Source: Anoplopoma fimbria
Taxonomy: Eukaryota > Chordata > Actinopteri > Perciformes > Anoplopomatidae
DNA: 64,000 nt
Reading direction: 5' to 3'
Assembly (NCBI RefSeq): GCF_027596085.1
Contig: NC_072466.1
Span: forward strand, 22,533,613-22,597,612
In this document: positions 1 through 12,322 of the stretch, one piece after another
Position numbering within the stretch: position 1 is the stretch's first letter
How the letters are laid out: the number at the start of each line of letters is the position of its first letter
Translations under genes and position numbers: made by a program
Notes under the pieces: model-generated
What the model was told of the DNA's origin: nothing
What the model saw: the letters and a program-made list of their open reading frames with translations, nothing else
Database searches by the model: none

Positions 1-159
1 ATTTTGTTTGTTTGTCTAATGAAGACTTTGTGAGCCCAAAGTTCCGTTCAATACATTTTTTCCATTGTGGTGGCAGATCTAGTTCCAGTAGTTCTCCTAT
101 CTTGTTTGGGACGTGAGGTCTGACGGTGTCTGCACACATGTACTGTCCAGGCTTCACAA

Positions 160-469
160 GTACGGAGGAATATCAGGGCCAGAAATCAGGGGAGAAAAAA
201 AGAGGGGAGGAAGACTTTTTGCATTTTGAGAATAAAGTGATGGTCTTTCAGTACATGCCCTAATGCTAGTAGTTTGATTTATACTCCAAATTTTTTAACT
301 TTATTTTTGGAATAGTAGTTAATCTTCTCAACTTTTCGACTTTATTCTCAACATTGCAACTTTATTTTTGAAGTCATTTTTAAACTTTACTCTCAACATT
401 TTGACTTTATTCTCGAAATGCAAAATACATTTTTTCCTCTTATGCCTGGCCCTTTATTATTTTCCGTAC
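160..469. mobile_element. Inverted-repeat (MITE-like) element with internal tandem core
   Basis: The left end GTACGGAGGAATATCAGGGC is matched in reverse complement by the right end, around GCCCTTTATTATTTTCCGTAC. The inverted similarity runs inward for about 70 bases (TTGCATTTTGAGAATAAAGT near 219 against its counterpart near 402-421). The centre is a run of variants of CAACATTTTGACTTTATTCT. The structure fits a non-autonomous DNA transposon; the family is not assigned. Confidence 0.6.
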
Positions 470-3126
470 ACTCCTACTCCCTTAGGGGTCGTGACCACAA
501 AAGCGTCTTTTCCCTGCTGAAAAACGACCAGCTGAGAGCGCTTGAGAGCGCTGTTGAGGTGCACCATACTCATATTCATATTTAACACACTCATTATAAA
601 ACATGATTAATCAGGTCTTGGTCTTTTCGCCTTTTGTGGACCCCCACCCCCCCAAGTAATTTTTTGTGTGTCAGCTTCTAATTTGGACCCAATCACTCCA
701 CCGTTAACCACAGAAGTTACAGCGGTCCAGAAGAATCAATCTTCTTTTCATGTTCGAAGTCTTTTTTTAATTAATTTTTATACATCAGTAGAAAACATAC
801 CCAGAAATCAATGCGCCAGCAATATAAGCTGATGTGCAAAAGAAATATTAGAAAATAATGGAAGAAATTCTCCACAGTGTAACTACAGTTGTAGGCCTGA
901 GGATAATTCCTTGTTAATAAAAAAAAAACATTCTCTCATAGTTGCACTATCATCAATAATAGTGTTTGTGTAGCACTTTTTCTAATCGTTGTAGAGCGTG
1001 ACTGAAGTGAAAGATACTAAACAGTCAGCAGTGCACACCTTTTATTAATCATCTTGTTAGTCCTTTTATTACAGCAGCAGGCTGTGTCTGAAGCTCAATA
1101 TCATGGTCAGAATGCTCTGATGAGTCCCTTACGGAGTCCAGGATAAAGCGGACAATCCCAGCAGTGGAGCTCAATCCTGATTTAACGTTTCTGCTTTGCT
1201 CTTCCATCCATCAAATAGGCAATCTAGAAATTATGATGGGTTTTATTTAGTGTGTACCTGTGAGCTGCAGCTGAGTTCCACGCCGTTAGGCGGTCCACCG
1301 CTTTCGTCCGCAATTAAATATCTCAACATCTGATCGGATTGATCGCCAGGAAATTTGTTGCGCTGAGAAAATGAATCCTTATGACCGAAATACCCTCTAA
1401 ATGAATGATACTCCCATCAGCCTCAGCTGTACTGTGTGCTTATTAGCAAACGTATGCATGCTTACACACAAAATTAAGATAGTCATAGTGGTAACCAAAA
1501 CCCCAAATATAATAAGTATCGGTAAATAGTCAGAGATATCTTTATCAAAGACTTTTATTCTGACACCATCATCCAGCCCAGACTGTTTTCATACACTGTT
1601 TCTAACTAAACCTACGAAAAGCAACGCACTGTAATTCATATTTAATCCACACATTTCTACCGTATGTATTCATGAGCCAGGAAAGTTGACATAGTATAAA
1701 GAGCAAGGGAGCTGGACGGGTGGGTTTAAAAACGACAGACTTTCACCCAGGAGACCAGTATCTTTGTCCTGTTTGAAACCCAGAATTCAACGTCAAATAC
1801 AGTAAAATTATGACAAAAACGCGTTGAATTGGTGCTCGATTATAAAAACAATATAGATAACTTTATTTCTCTCATTGTTGATGATACTGATGAACTGTTA
1901 AACAAACCCCAACACATCGGCGGTGTGTTAATATCGTGCTGCTCTGCACCATCCAACATACCGATGCCGTTTCTTCCACTTTTATTGAGTTGATCCACTT
2001 TTTGTCGTGGAGCTTCTGCTTGTATGTCTGGACTTTCCACAGCTCATAATTATTTTCAAACCGGTCTGTAACAAAACACAGATGACACACACGCCTTCAT
2101 GAACCCGGTAAAACGGTTCCTTGAAAGTCCCAAATAAAACCCAAAAACGCTCGCAAACACACACCCTTGTGGGAGCGGAATTCTACAGGCTCAGCACAAA
2201 CCGGCTGCCGGGGAGCAGGAGTCCAACTAGGAATGGCGTAAACAAAAGCCAGAAAGCTGGACACTCGTTTTGTTAAAGGACGCCAGAGGAAAGATTTTAA
2301 AATCGGTGCATGTGAGAGCAAACATGAGCGGGTCCTCGTCCTCCTCTGATGAACCTAAAAGACAAACTTTATTTATGAGACATGGGACATGACTGTCTGA
2401 CATCAATTTTGAGCTGTGAGGGTACGGAGGTCATTGCTGTAGGCTGACAGGATGAGAAAGAAATGACAGAATGCTATATGACATGAATACGTCATTGGAA
2501 GTGACCCTCACGCCACCTGCAGCTCAGCATTTTTCCTACACTTCACCAACTAAAAACGTATTGATATTCAGCCGTGGTATTATTGTAGAAAATTGCTACT
2601 CATGTGTCAGAAGTCAGTTGTCGGCAGAAGCGTTAACGCTGAGGATTACTTCAGGAGGAACATAATGAAGGCTCCTGTTATCTTGCAGGAGCTTCCCAGA
2701 GACGCCTTTTGTGTCTCAAAGGGAAACGGAGAGAAAGAGGAAAATAGGGAGCGGATCGACTGAGGCGTTAAAGCAGCTCCAGCTACTTTTTATGAATGCC
2801 TCTAATTTTGATTTAACAAAAGGAATAATGAGGTTTCGTAAGAGGGATAGCCTGTCCAAATCACATCGGCACGAGACCGTATGTGCTTTCAAATAGGCTT
2901 TGTGTGCCTCTGGTTTCTGGATAACTTATGAAAAGTGAGAGTGCTTAAAACTGTTGCTTATCCAGACCAGTGCTTACTACCTGTACACTGTGCGTAGAGA
3001 AACTGCTGGGACTGGAATTATCTCGCAGAAGTAGCTGTAGTTTTTCATGGCGCATGCATAACTTTATTTATGTATTTTGGTCCAAAAGGGGGAGGAGCAA
3101 CAAGCTGTAAAATCACATTTTGTCAC

Positions 3127-3990
3127 AACACGTTCTCACTCCCAACTCTAAGCTTAAAATGAAGACGCTCTAGGTTCCCCTCTAGCGTCAGTTTTTGGAC
3201 GAGTCAGGGATGTGATGCCTGATACGTGCCCAACGTCTTTTCAAAATAAACTTCTGCATACACAGGAAACATACAGTTTCAGCTTATTACATGGATACAG
3301 TGTCTTTTAATCCCAAGTAGAATTGCTTAGTTTTTAGTTTCCGCCGCACAACAAAACAACTCGTCAAATCTCGGCGCTTTGGTCAGTTCCCCTCGCCGTC
3401 TGATACCGACACACCAAGTCACCCTTTAGCGTCTGCAAGAGGCTACATCCACACTAGTAAGTTTCTGATTTAAAATGCATAACTCTTGCTAGGTTGGTCA
3501 TCATTTTCATCTGGACGGGCAGCAACAGAAGGCCTTTGAAATTGAGGACGCCAACACCTGCGTTCGCTAGTCTACGACGTGTGTTTCCCTTATTTGCCGG
3601 AAGAAAACAAACAACATCAACCTGGACTTCAACATGGATGAGGGATACAGGCGTTGCTGACCTTGTTGTCTGTGCTAATAGCTTTGCAACTAAATTCTGC
3701 CTGCATGTGGAGCAAGCTATTTCTTGTTGTTTTGAAATGCGATTTTTAAATAAAAACTTGTTGGCTAGGATGTAGCCTGAGATGCACCTGGCTTTCAACT
3801 AACTCCAATCTAAACCCATCCGCTGTATTATTAGCAATTGACGTAGCATAAAGAGTGAGTCCGCATTTTTGCTACATTACTTTACTAACGCCAGTTGTGT
3901 AACAAACTTTCCTATTCTAACCCCAACCATGTTTTTTCTGCTAAACCTAACAAGGTTTTGTTGCGTACGTAAACCCAAAAAAACTGAAAA
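3127..3990. repeat. Family B repeat mosaic (both orientations)
   Basis: The segment starts CGTTCTCACTCCCAACTC, then has the shared TTTTCAAAATAAACTTC core near 3238, in + orientation. From about 3345 onward, pieces match the right half of the family in reverse (CCGTCTGATACCGACACACC near 3398, and CTTTCAACTAACTCCAAT near 3796). About 3470-3795 lies between them without a match. It looks like overlapping or nested insertions. Confidence 0.5.
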
Positions 3991-4378
3991 GACATTTGCT
4001 TGTAACAAGAAGAACTGCCTTGGCGATGTTGTGTATCAGGTAAAATATACAGTTAACATCTTTTCATTTTCATAAAAGTGACACACAAGCAGCCACCATC
4101 ACCCCAGGTTCATCTTCCACCGGTTAAGTCCAGCCTCCCCCAGCTGGGGTTCGGCCCGCTGCAGAGAGCTCTGCCAAGGGCCGCCTCGCTCGGGCCCCGG
4201 ATTCTGTGCCAAGACGTCTCAATAAAATAATTTAGCATGGTGGCAAAAGTGTGGTCCAGTAGTAAATCCTATTGCTGTCACATCATGGAAACATTTGGGA
4301 TTACTGTTGTTATTCTGGACAGGGAATTCTTTTGGAATATTCAGTCAATTTCCATCTCTCTTTCACCCTTGTGTACTT

Positions 4379-4400
4379 GTGTGTGTGTGTGTGTGTGTGT
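4379..4400. repeat. (GT)11 microsatellite
   Basis: Pure GT dinucleotide run. Confidence 0.98.
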
Positions 4401-4578
4401 CCACGCAAAACCACACCGGAGTTTGATAGATGGGCGTCTGGCAGCTTATTGTAGCAACGGAGCGTCGCTACCAAACACAGCTAACGTTTGCTGCTCTGTG
4501 GATAGCCGAGACAGCAGTCGCCGTGCTGGCGGATCTGTGTTGTTATGTTTTTCATGTACACACACACTCCTGCATGCG

Positions 4579-4580
<2 letters not shown>

Positions 4581-4648
<68 letters not shown>

Positions 4649-4649
4649 C
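4581..4649. repeat. (CA)n microsatellite
   Basis: CA dinucleotide run with one CG interruption near its right end. Confidence 0.98.
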
Positions 4650-5357
4650 TTTCAGCAGGTTTAACCACTCACGCTGTGACAGTGATGTGTAGTGTTATTT
4701 TTGCACAACTGCCAAAAAAACAGTACGTCATTGTTTGACTAATCGATTAATCAACTCATCAGCCCAGCACTATCCTAAAACATGATTAGCATTTGATATA
4801 TTAATAATTCATATTCATTAATAAATAATATTTGATAAAGTTGATGTTTCCCTAATGCTGCGCGATAAGCTGGTTGACCTTAAAACAAGCTAATGTCAAG
4901 CTATCACAGAATAGCTTAGCTGCTGTGTGTTAAATTAAATTGATTAATTCAAATAATTATCAAAGCTTTTCTATTGGCCCTTCTAGCCAAGTCAAACCAT
5001 GCCACACTAATTTGTGTCCCCATTACCAGTTTTAGAACGCCCAAGTCGCCCGAGATGAACTAAAGTGGGCCGGCGACGTTTTTCTGTTCACCTCAGTACC
5101 TCTCAAGCTTCTGCCCAAATCTCTGTGGTTTAAAGTTTAGCTTCTCTCAGCGTACCTGTTTCACTTCTAGCTGTATTGGAGTCGTTTTTACGTTGCTGCA
5201 GATGAAAACCGACATTTACTGAATCTGCTGCTTCATAATGCTTTAAAATGCCTTTAATTGTGAAGAATTGACAGGAAATGAAACAGGTTCATCAAGAAAT
5301 TGTCACACACTCACTCGTTGCTTTAAATGGAAAAGAAAATCTAGAATAATCTGTCCC

Positions 5358-5359
<2 letters not shown>

Positions 5360-5446
<87 letters not shown>
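5360..5446. repeat. (AC)n microsatellite
   Basis: Uninterrupted AC run of 87 bases. Confidence 0.98.
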
Positions 5447-5447
<1 letters not shown>

Positions 5448-7581
5448 TCACAGGTTACTGTGTGTCCCTAATCCCGTCAGTCCATTGGGCCCGTTCCTCT
5501 CCACTGGAATGAAAAAGTACATCACCATAGAGACCGCATCAATGGCCTATTAGCATGAGAGGTGAGCTGAGGAGACTGAGAATGAGTGAGAGAGAGAGTG
5601 AAAGAGAGAGTGCAGAGTTTAGGACGGACGGAGTGGGAAAAAAAAGAGGAGATACTGAGGGAGCAAGGGGAGCAGAAGAATGGGGCTGGAGGGAAAGGGA
5701 TGAATGAATGGAGAGTGTGTTTGAGAGCGGGGTGGAAGGAGGGGGGAGTTTAAAAAGATGTGATACATTAGCTCTTTCTCTGTTTAGTCAAGGAGGAGGG
5801 TTTATTGCCATGGATAATTCTGCTACCCTTACCACTGCCTGTCTGTCTCACTTCACTGGTTCAACAGCTTTTTGCTAAAAATCTATTGGAGAGTGTGATA
5901 CTGAAGAGCTGTTTACCACAGTCTTGATTGTGAAACAGAAAAGCCTCGTCGTTTTACACTATAGTAAGCATATATATCAGTACAGTATTTATCAGATTTT
6001 GGCCACCAGGGATAAAACAAACCAGTGTTTTGCTCCCTTTTGAGGAGTGCATTTATGGATCGAACAAGGATTTCCTAGAAAAGCTTCCGATTCAAGGTTA
6101 TGATGCAGTTTTTCCAACCCCTTAGAGAGGCCCAGAAAGCCTTCAGGGCCACCCAGAGATGCTTCAGATGACAGATCTTACACTTTATGACTATGATCGA
6201 TATATTGCTTTGTTGGCACAGTAAATGACTCAAAGAATAGACAGTAAGGACGAGGTCAGGGCTTCGTTGCCATTTCATGTGTAATGGCGGTAATGGAGAT
6301 TATGAGGAGGATTTTTCTTCTTCTTCTTTTCGAAGCTCGAGCTCACTTATAAGGACAATGAGTATGATGGGTCCCCTTTAACTCTCCTTACTGAACTGGG
6401 ATTATTTAGTCATAGCAGACCATGATGAAAGACGTGCTGTATCTATTCCGGTCTTTGGTGACGGACAGGTGAGGAATCTGCAGACAGCTCGGGCTATTTA
6501 GGAGCTGGCATACTGTAGCAGTGGGTCGGACCAGCGAACACGACTGACTCTTGTTCGACGACAGACACCGGAGACCCTTGACCTGTGACCTCCGCAGCAT
6601 CTTTAACATGTTCTATTAGGGTCAAGGCCGTATGTGACTGAGTGATGGACTTGTGTCACCGATACAGGGTGATGAACAAGCTCTTGGCTGCATTCTTCAC
6701 TGAACAGGGTCCACTGAATGTTTCTCTCCACGGTCCTCAGACTGTGTTCTCATGTCCCTGCAGGACGTCTCTATTCCTGCACTTCCATTGATCCAGTGGG
6801 CTGAGTGCAGACAGGCTATATGCAGACCTCTCTGTGCTGTATGCCACTCACGGCTCAGAGTTCTGATATGCTATCATTTTGGTTCAGCCTTACAAAGTAC
6901 GAAGTGAGATGTTTTCGTATCGAACGAGACACATTAGTTGAACACCACTGATTGGAACTCAGGCTCCATTTCTACCCATTTCAATTCCTCACCTGCCGTC
7001 ACACCTCCTGGCTGCATAGCACTGGCTTCCCCAATCCTCTACAAGAGCCCGGGGTTCATCTGCGTGCTTGTTGAGTCGATGCAATAGATTGTAGAAATGG
7101 CGTTCATGCTTCTGTACACATTAGAAGGCATTCACAGTGTTGCACCCAGTTGTAGTGCGCATTTCAAATGTAATCAGCTGATTAAATGGGCCGGTGGTTG
7201 TTCACACAAAAAATATTCATAAGGCAGCAACAGCTTGAGTGTTGTTGGGTATTCAAATTAAAATCAGTTGTTTGGACTTTTGAGGGATCAGTTACACTTG
7301 CTATTCAAAATGCCTATCTTATGAGCACATTGCCTCTGGCTCAGTGTTGTAAAAATGTCTAAATCCTCAGTTTTGCAAAGCTATGACTGTAGCCAGGCAG
7401 CTGGCGCGTAGCAAAACATCTGCAGCACTTCCATAAGAGGCTTGCGGCCAAAAAGATGCTTCCCGTCAAAATTGTGCACATAAATGTGAGTGAAGCAAGA
7501 GCTGTTACATGGTTGGTCAGCAGCAAAGTGAAGCCAATGTGTATGTGTCTTAAACTCTCTAATGACGGGCAACAAAAAGAA

Positions 7582-7990
7582 GTCTGGTTGTATAGAAGTC
7601 TATGAGAAAATGACTCTACTTCTCTCTTGATTTATTCCCTCAGTAAACATTGTAAACATGAGTTTATGGTCTCAATCTCTAGTTTCAAGTCTTTTTCAAT
7701 ACAGCATGATGTTCATTTAGTAAATTATAGTCCATTTAGAGTCAAATAGACCATAAAGCAGGTAATGCTTCAGGGCGGGGCTACTGTGATTGACAGGTTG
7801 CTTCCACGGCGTTGTCTGGTCTTTGAGTTGTTCTTAATACTTGAACCCTTTCACAGTGTGTTTTACAGTGTGCTTAGCCCCACCCTCTCATGTCACTTCT
7901 GGTTGCGAAAAGTATCATTATTCCAAAGCGACTCTGAAGAGACGGATTCCAAAAAGAATGGTCAAAATCAAAGTAGCCACTACGTGTGCT
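7582..7990 (+). repeat. Family A interspersed repeat, copy 1
   Basis: It begins AGTCTGGTTGTATAGAAGTC and contains TCCATTTAGAGTCAAATAGA and the ATTGACAGGTTGC segment. The same order recurs at 29909, 44030 (reverse), 49840 and 61268 (reverse). The right part beyond about 7830 is diverged. I remember this as a common repeat of spiny-rayed fish; it has no coding capacity, and its class is unknown to me. Confidence 0.75.
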
Positions 7991-8296
7991 TTTGTAAGAC
8001 CCTTCCTTCCTAGTAAATGCCGACATCTTTCCGAATTTTCTGTTCAGAATGTTTAGACTCAAGGCCGAGGCTTTGATAACCTCAATCAGGGTTTATTTCA
8101 TTTTGGCTTAATTTGCTTAGTAAAGTATGTTTCCTTCTTTGGTAACAGATGGTAACATCTGTACCAGAATGAGTAAACCGCTAACAGTCCTCAACATAAT
8201 CCATGACTGATGACGCTAGCAGGTCAGAAGATCTATTTTTGGAAGGGGACGTTCCCTCCCCCCGATGCCCCCCAACAGCAGAACCATTGCACCCCC

Positions 8297-8314
8297 CACA
8301 CACACACACACACA
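8297..8314. repeat. Short (CA)9 microsatellite
   Basis: Pure CA run about 100 bases upstream of the candidate exon 1a promoter. Confidence 0.95.
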
Positions 8315-8404
8315 TCCCCACCCAGCTGCTCCAAATTTAGCCCTGGCTCCAGTGAGGTGAGTGAGCGTGGGCGGTTGGGTGTACGGGGGGTGGGGAAATG
8401 AGGA

Positions 8405-8668
8405 GGGGGTTTATACCAGCCACTGTCACTGTCCGTCTAAAAGCCGGTTCACTTTCCTCCATACTGAAGCCAGTCAGCCAGAAGTGGTCGAGCCAGCCTA
8501 GCAGCTGCTCACTCGCTCGCTCAGTCATACTGTGGAGGAAGTGGACACTTCAAGAATCCGACCAACGACGCTTCCAACGACGCTTCCAACGACGCTTCCA
8601 ACGACGCTTCCAACGACGCTTCCAACGACGCGTTCCTCTTCTAGGCGGAGGTGCCGGTTTCAGCCGAG
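8405..8668 (+). promoter_or_regulatory. enah: Candidate promoter and 5' leader of enah exon 1a
   Basis: This GC- and CpG-richer stretch stands just upstream of a start codon with a strong splice donor behind it. A TATA-like TTTATACC lies at 8410-8417, and a second A/T patch (TCTAAAAG) lies near 8436. Either would place a transcription start at about 8440-8465. A 12-bp CpG-containing tandem repeat fills 8562-8631. An in-frame TAG at 8642-8644 closes the frame above the ATG, as expected for an untranslated leader. That this is a promoter is inference from context; no start site can be proven from sequence alone. Confidence 0.4.
8562..8631 (+). repeat. 12-bp tandem repeat in the exon 1a leader
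   Basis: The unit CCAACGACGCTT is repeated five times exactly and then once more in truncated form. Each unit has two CpGs. The array lies 38 bases upstream of the candidate ATG, so it would be in the 5' untranslated leader or core promoter. Confidence 0.97.
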
Positions 8669-8682
8669 ATGACCCGAGACTC
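8669..8682 (+). CDS. enah: Candidate first coding exon 1a of enah (MTRD + split Ser)
   Basis: The coding part reads ATG ACC CGA GAC TC and is followed directly by GTAAGT, a consensus splice donor. It leaves two bases of a codon, and the next certain exon (33058) needs exactly two. The junction codon becomes TCT (Ser), giving [13 protein letters not shown]. That restores the Ser that precedes EQSIC in known Mena and EVL proteins. The ATG has G at -3, and an in-frame stop sits 24 bases upstream, so the start is well defined. From memory, mammalian ENAH begins MSEQSIC with only five coding bases in exon 1, so a very short exon 1 is the family norm. The extra TRD residues are unlike mammalian Mena but resemble the short N-terminal extensions of EVL. 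Phase and Ser agreement support it; there is no transcript evidence. Confidence 0.5.
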
Positions 8683-10429
8683 GTAAGTTTCAGAGGGGTT
8701 GGTTGGGAAGCAGCCAAGCTACTGTAGGATTTAGGAAACTAGAGATTGCAGCAGGTTAAACACTTCCCCTTATCTTTGCTTCCAGAGATATCACCTCTGA
8801 AGCTTATCTTAGCCGTTAAAATACAGGGCTTATGATCGCAGATTAGCCTGCCTTTTATACCCGTCTGTTTGAACTGCCGTTCAACTTTTTGGCCTCTCCT
8901 CCCACTCAGATGAAAGAACTAGCTTTAGCTCTTAGCGCCATCCACCTATTCATTCATTATTTGGTGCCTCTCCTGTCAGACGAGAAGCTTATATGTGTCG
9001 CTGTTAAACTTAGAGTCCAATCAGAGGGAGTTTCTAGCTCATGAGGTGACGGGGCACTTTGTTCCTTTACTGCCTCTCGAGCTGATGGTGTATTTCCAGA
9101 GGACTAGTAATGGGTAGAAAAGCTCTTTGTGCACCTCTTTTGGGGGGCGTTATTGTAAAAAGTTAGCGTTTGTGGTTTGTGATGGGGGTGTTTTATATCT
9201 CTGCGATTGGTTATTTCCCTAGACTATTTGACAAACTCAGCATGTTCTATCAGTGCGAGCACTGCGGGCGAGATGCTGCTGATTTGTTGTCCTTGAATGC
9301 CCCATTTGTGAAATGTAAATGAGCACAAAATGACCCGTAAATATCCAGCAATCTCAGCCTTATGGGATATTTACCAGTTTCCCATGAGCCCTCTCTCTGC
9401 GGTTTCGAGTGATGTTCAAAGTCTATGCGTACGTTTCGATGCTACCGGTGCGATGAATGTAGCCGAACCAGTGATTTGTGTGACGTCGTCCCCTTCACAG
9501 AGCTGCGGTGACAACTTGGCATCCGTCTGCATGTCACCTGTTGTCAGTTCACCCAGCAACAATGACATCATCGGACAACAGAAGTAGTGCAGGTCAACAA
9601 CACAGATTTCGGCTCCCGTCTGTGTGTGCTGCTCTGTGTGATTGTTTTGGATACAATTAACATTTAATGTATCATTTTCATTTGCTGTATTAACTATACA
9701 AGCTGTTAGATTACAGTCCCAATTTCCATATTTTACATTATAGATTTATTTGGTCACTGTTAATCAGTGTGTTGTATCCATTGTCTGTGTCAGAATCACC
9801 ACAGGTGGTTCATAGCATTAATCATCATCACTGGAGGCCAAATGGATGTTTTGCTTGCAAGCTACCTGTTGATTTAAGTAAAACGGGTTAGCCCCGAAGC
9901 TAACTTATGGTGGGCTGACCCTTCAGGGTGGACCAGCTGTTCTCCTCTCAGCTTTGAAAGGATCGTTTTGGTTTTTGGAGTGGCCTTCTGTGTATACTTG
10001 TGTTCTACAAGGTAAAATAACTGTTTTTGTCAATGGAGTCTTGTGGCATTGAAGAGAGCAGTACCATCGATTCAGTTCCATGTCTGTATTCTAACCACCC
10101 AAACAATGGAAAACCGAAATAATTCAGTTTAAGTGTTCACTATATTTAGAATATTGTCACTGCTTAACCTTCCCATCAGACAGCCCTTTTCAACAGGAAA
10201 CTGAAGTGGTTATATCACTCACTCAAAAGTCAAAAGACTCCATTGACAAACAATCATTTCAGCTCACAGAACACAGGGGGTTGCTGGTCCATCGATTAGT
10301 TAGTTTGTTTGTGTGCCCTACACCATCTAAGATACTGTAGGTTATACACACTGACTATGGATAAGGATATATGTATATTTATGTAACGTCGTCATCATGC
10401 AGAAACCTACGTCAGGTCACGTGGGGAAA

Positions 10430-10560
10430 CATTTTTTAGAAGGCTGTGCGAAAATAGCATTTTGACACTAGAAACGTACGTTCTTCAACCAAAATATGAA
10501 TGTTTGGATTTGAATACGTAAGAAACGCCACTGGTAAGCTACAGAATGATGTTAAAATCT
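10430..10560 (+). repeat. Family C repeat, copy 1
   Basis: The block containing GCATTTTGACACTAGAAACG and ACGCCACTGGTAAGCTACAG is shared with 40598-40725 at high identity. This pairing explains the similar minus-strand open frames at both places, so neither should be taken as a gene. Confidence 0.7.
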
Positions 10561-12218
10561 GTCCTTTGAACTTGTAACAGCTGGTATTATCTGCCACGAG
10601 ACTGATAATGTTTCCTATCTGGTGTAGATGTTGTGGGTAATGTCTGCTTTTTATCAAAGAGACCATAAGTCCTTTATGAAGCATATTTTCACAGCTTGTA
10701 AAACGAAAAGTCAACAACATGCTTCCTGTTCCCAACATCCCCGCGGAGTGAATCACCTGCAGCACCAACACACCTGTCAGCTGACATGATGTCACAGTTT
10801 TCCGGTGAAGTCTTGTTTTGCCCGCAGTCTTGACGGCCAAGGAGGAACTATGTCATACCGTAAAAACAGAGAGCTGGCAGATGTGGAACCATATCCAAAG
10901 TTACGTTTTACTTCTTTTATCTGAGATCCGAGAAATGTTAAGGTTCTGCGTCACACCTTGGTTTCAGGGTTGAGCCAAAAAAAGCGTCATGTCAGCATCT
11001 GTTTCAGGTCTTTCTCCTCAGTGCCCTCTCATGTAAAATGATCCGTGAGCGTCTCAGTGGACCAGGCAATGTCCTATGGGAGTTATGGAGACAAAGGCTT
11101 CTTTTTTTTCTTCTTTTTTTTTCTCGCACTGTACTCTGGTCAGTTTTGCCATCCAGACAGTAATAAGAAACTCTCTGTCTATTGTTCTCAAACCCTGTGT
11201 GTCAGAGAGTAAAATGCACCATTGTTATTACATCAGACGCTGTCTCCTGGAGACGCCCTTCCTCTCCGCTGTCTTGGTGTGCACCTGTCTGTGTGCACTC
11301 GATAAGGAACTCATTTAATATGCATGCCCCGCCCTGAGATGTGTCCACGTCTGTGTTTGTGGTTACCTTGCAGAAAACAGGGCTTCACTGTCTGCTCAAG
11401 GACGCTCTGACAGAAGCGTGTGAACTCAGCCGCGTCCTGGCTGTCACCTGATCGTCTGGTTTGTCTCCCGGTGTTTGTCCGCGTCAAGGGGTAATATTAT
11501 ATGTGAGATCCAACCCACAGGGTCATGTTCTTTTTACGCTGGCTGGCTACCTACCTATCTGTACTTTCTTATGTTGATCAAGAAAATGAAGCAGTAAAAC
11601 GAAAAGCTTAAAAAAGATTTCATAAAAACAAACACTGCAGGCTCCGTGTCACTAGAAGCCTGTCAGTCCATTTTTCATTATTTAATGAATTTCCTCCTCG
11701 AGTATTATGGATAGCTTTCAATGTTGCTATAGCCTCTCTGTCTGCAGCGGGCTCGGAACAATGAGTCAGCCTCAAAAACAGTCCAGTAAGCCCAGTACAT
11801 CTACCGGGAGTTATCTGCTGGCTCAGATGTGGCCCGTCCTCGGCCAAGTGGGCAGGAAGTACAGTATCACGGGATATCATATTAGAAGATGGCAAGCTCT
11901 GAAATGTTACCACTCAGAGAAAAATCTGCCGCGGCCCCAAAATAATAATCAGTCATCATATATTGAGGCCATCAGTATGCATTAAACATGGGTCGCTGCA
12001 GTTTAAAAGCTATGCTGGTAATGTATTTTAGGGTCGCTTTCACACATTTGGGTTCCTTTCATGTACCTGTCTGCTTTCACGCACGTGTAATGCGGTTATG
12101 GATCTGAAACCAATCGATATGCGAGGAGCTAGAATGAGCTCGAAACATGATCCAAGTCAGCCTGATGGTGGCAGTATAAATAACGGCCAATTAGTTAAAG
12201 GATCCCCCCCCAACCACA

Positions 12219-12322
<104 letters not shown>

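Larger units (their letters stand above)
1..8404. other. Upstream flank, no gene seen
   Basis: No exon of a neighbouring gene could be recognised on either strand. The stretch contains an inverted-repeat element (160-469), family B repeat mosaic (3127-3990), CA/GT microsatellites (4379-4400, 4581-4649, 5360-5446) and a family A repeat (7582-7990). The remainder (about 480-3100 and 5450-7580) is A/T-rich, apparently unique non-coding DNA. Open frames here are under 160 codons and show no family resemblance. Confidence 0.6.

Noticed and set aside
10436..10840. 134-codon minus-strand frame
   Set aside because: Its end lies in the family C repeat shared with 40598-40725, so it is a repeat shadow.
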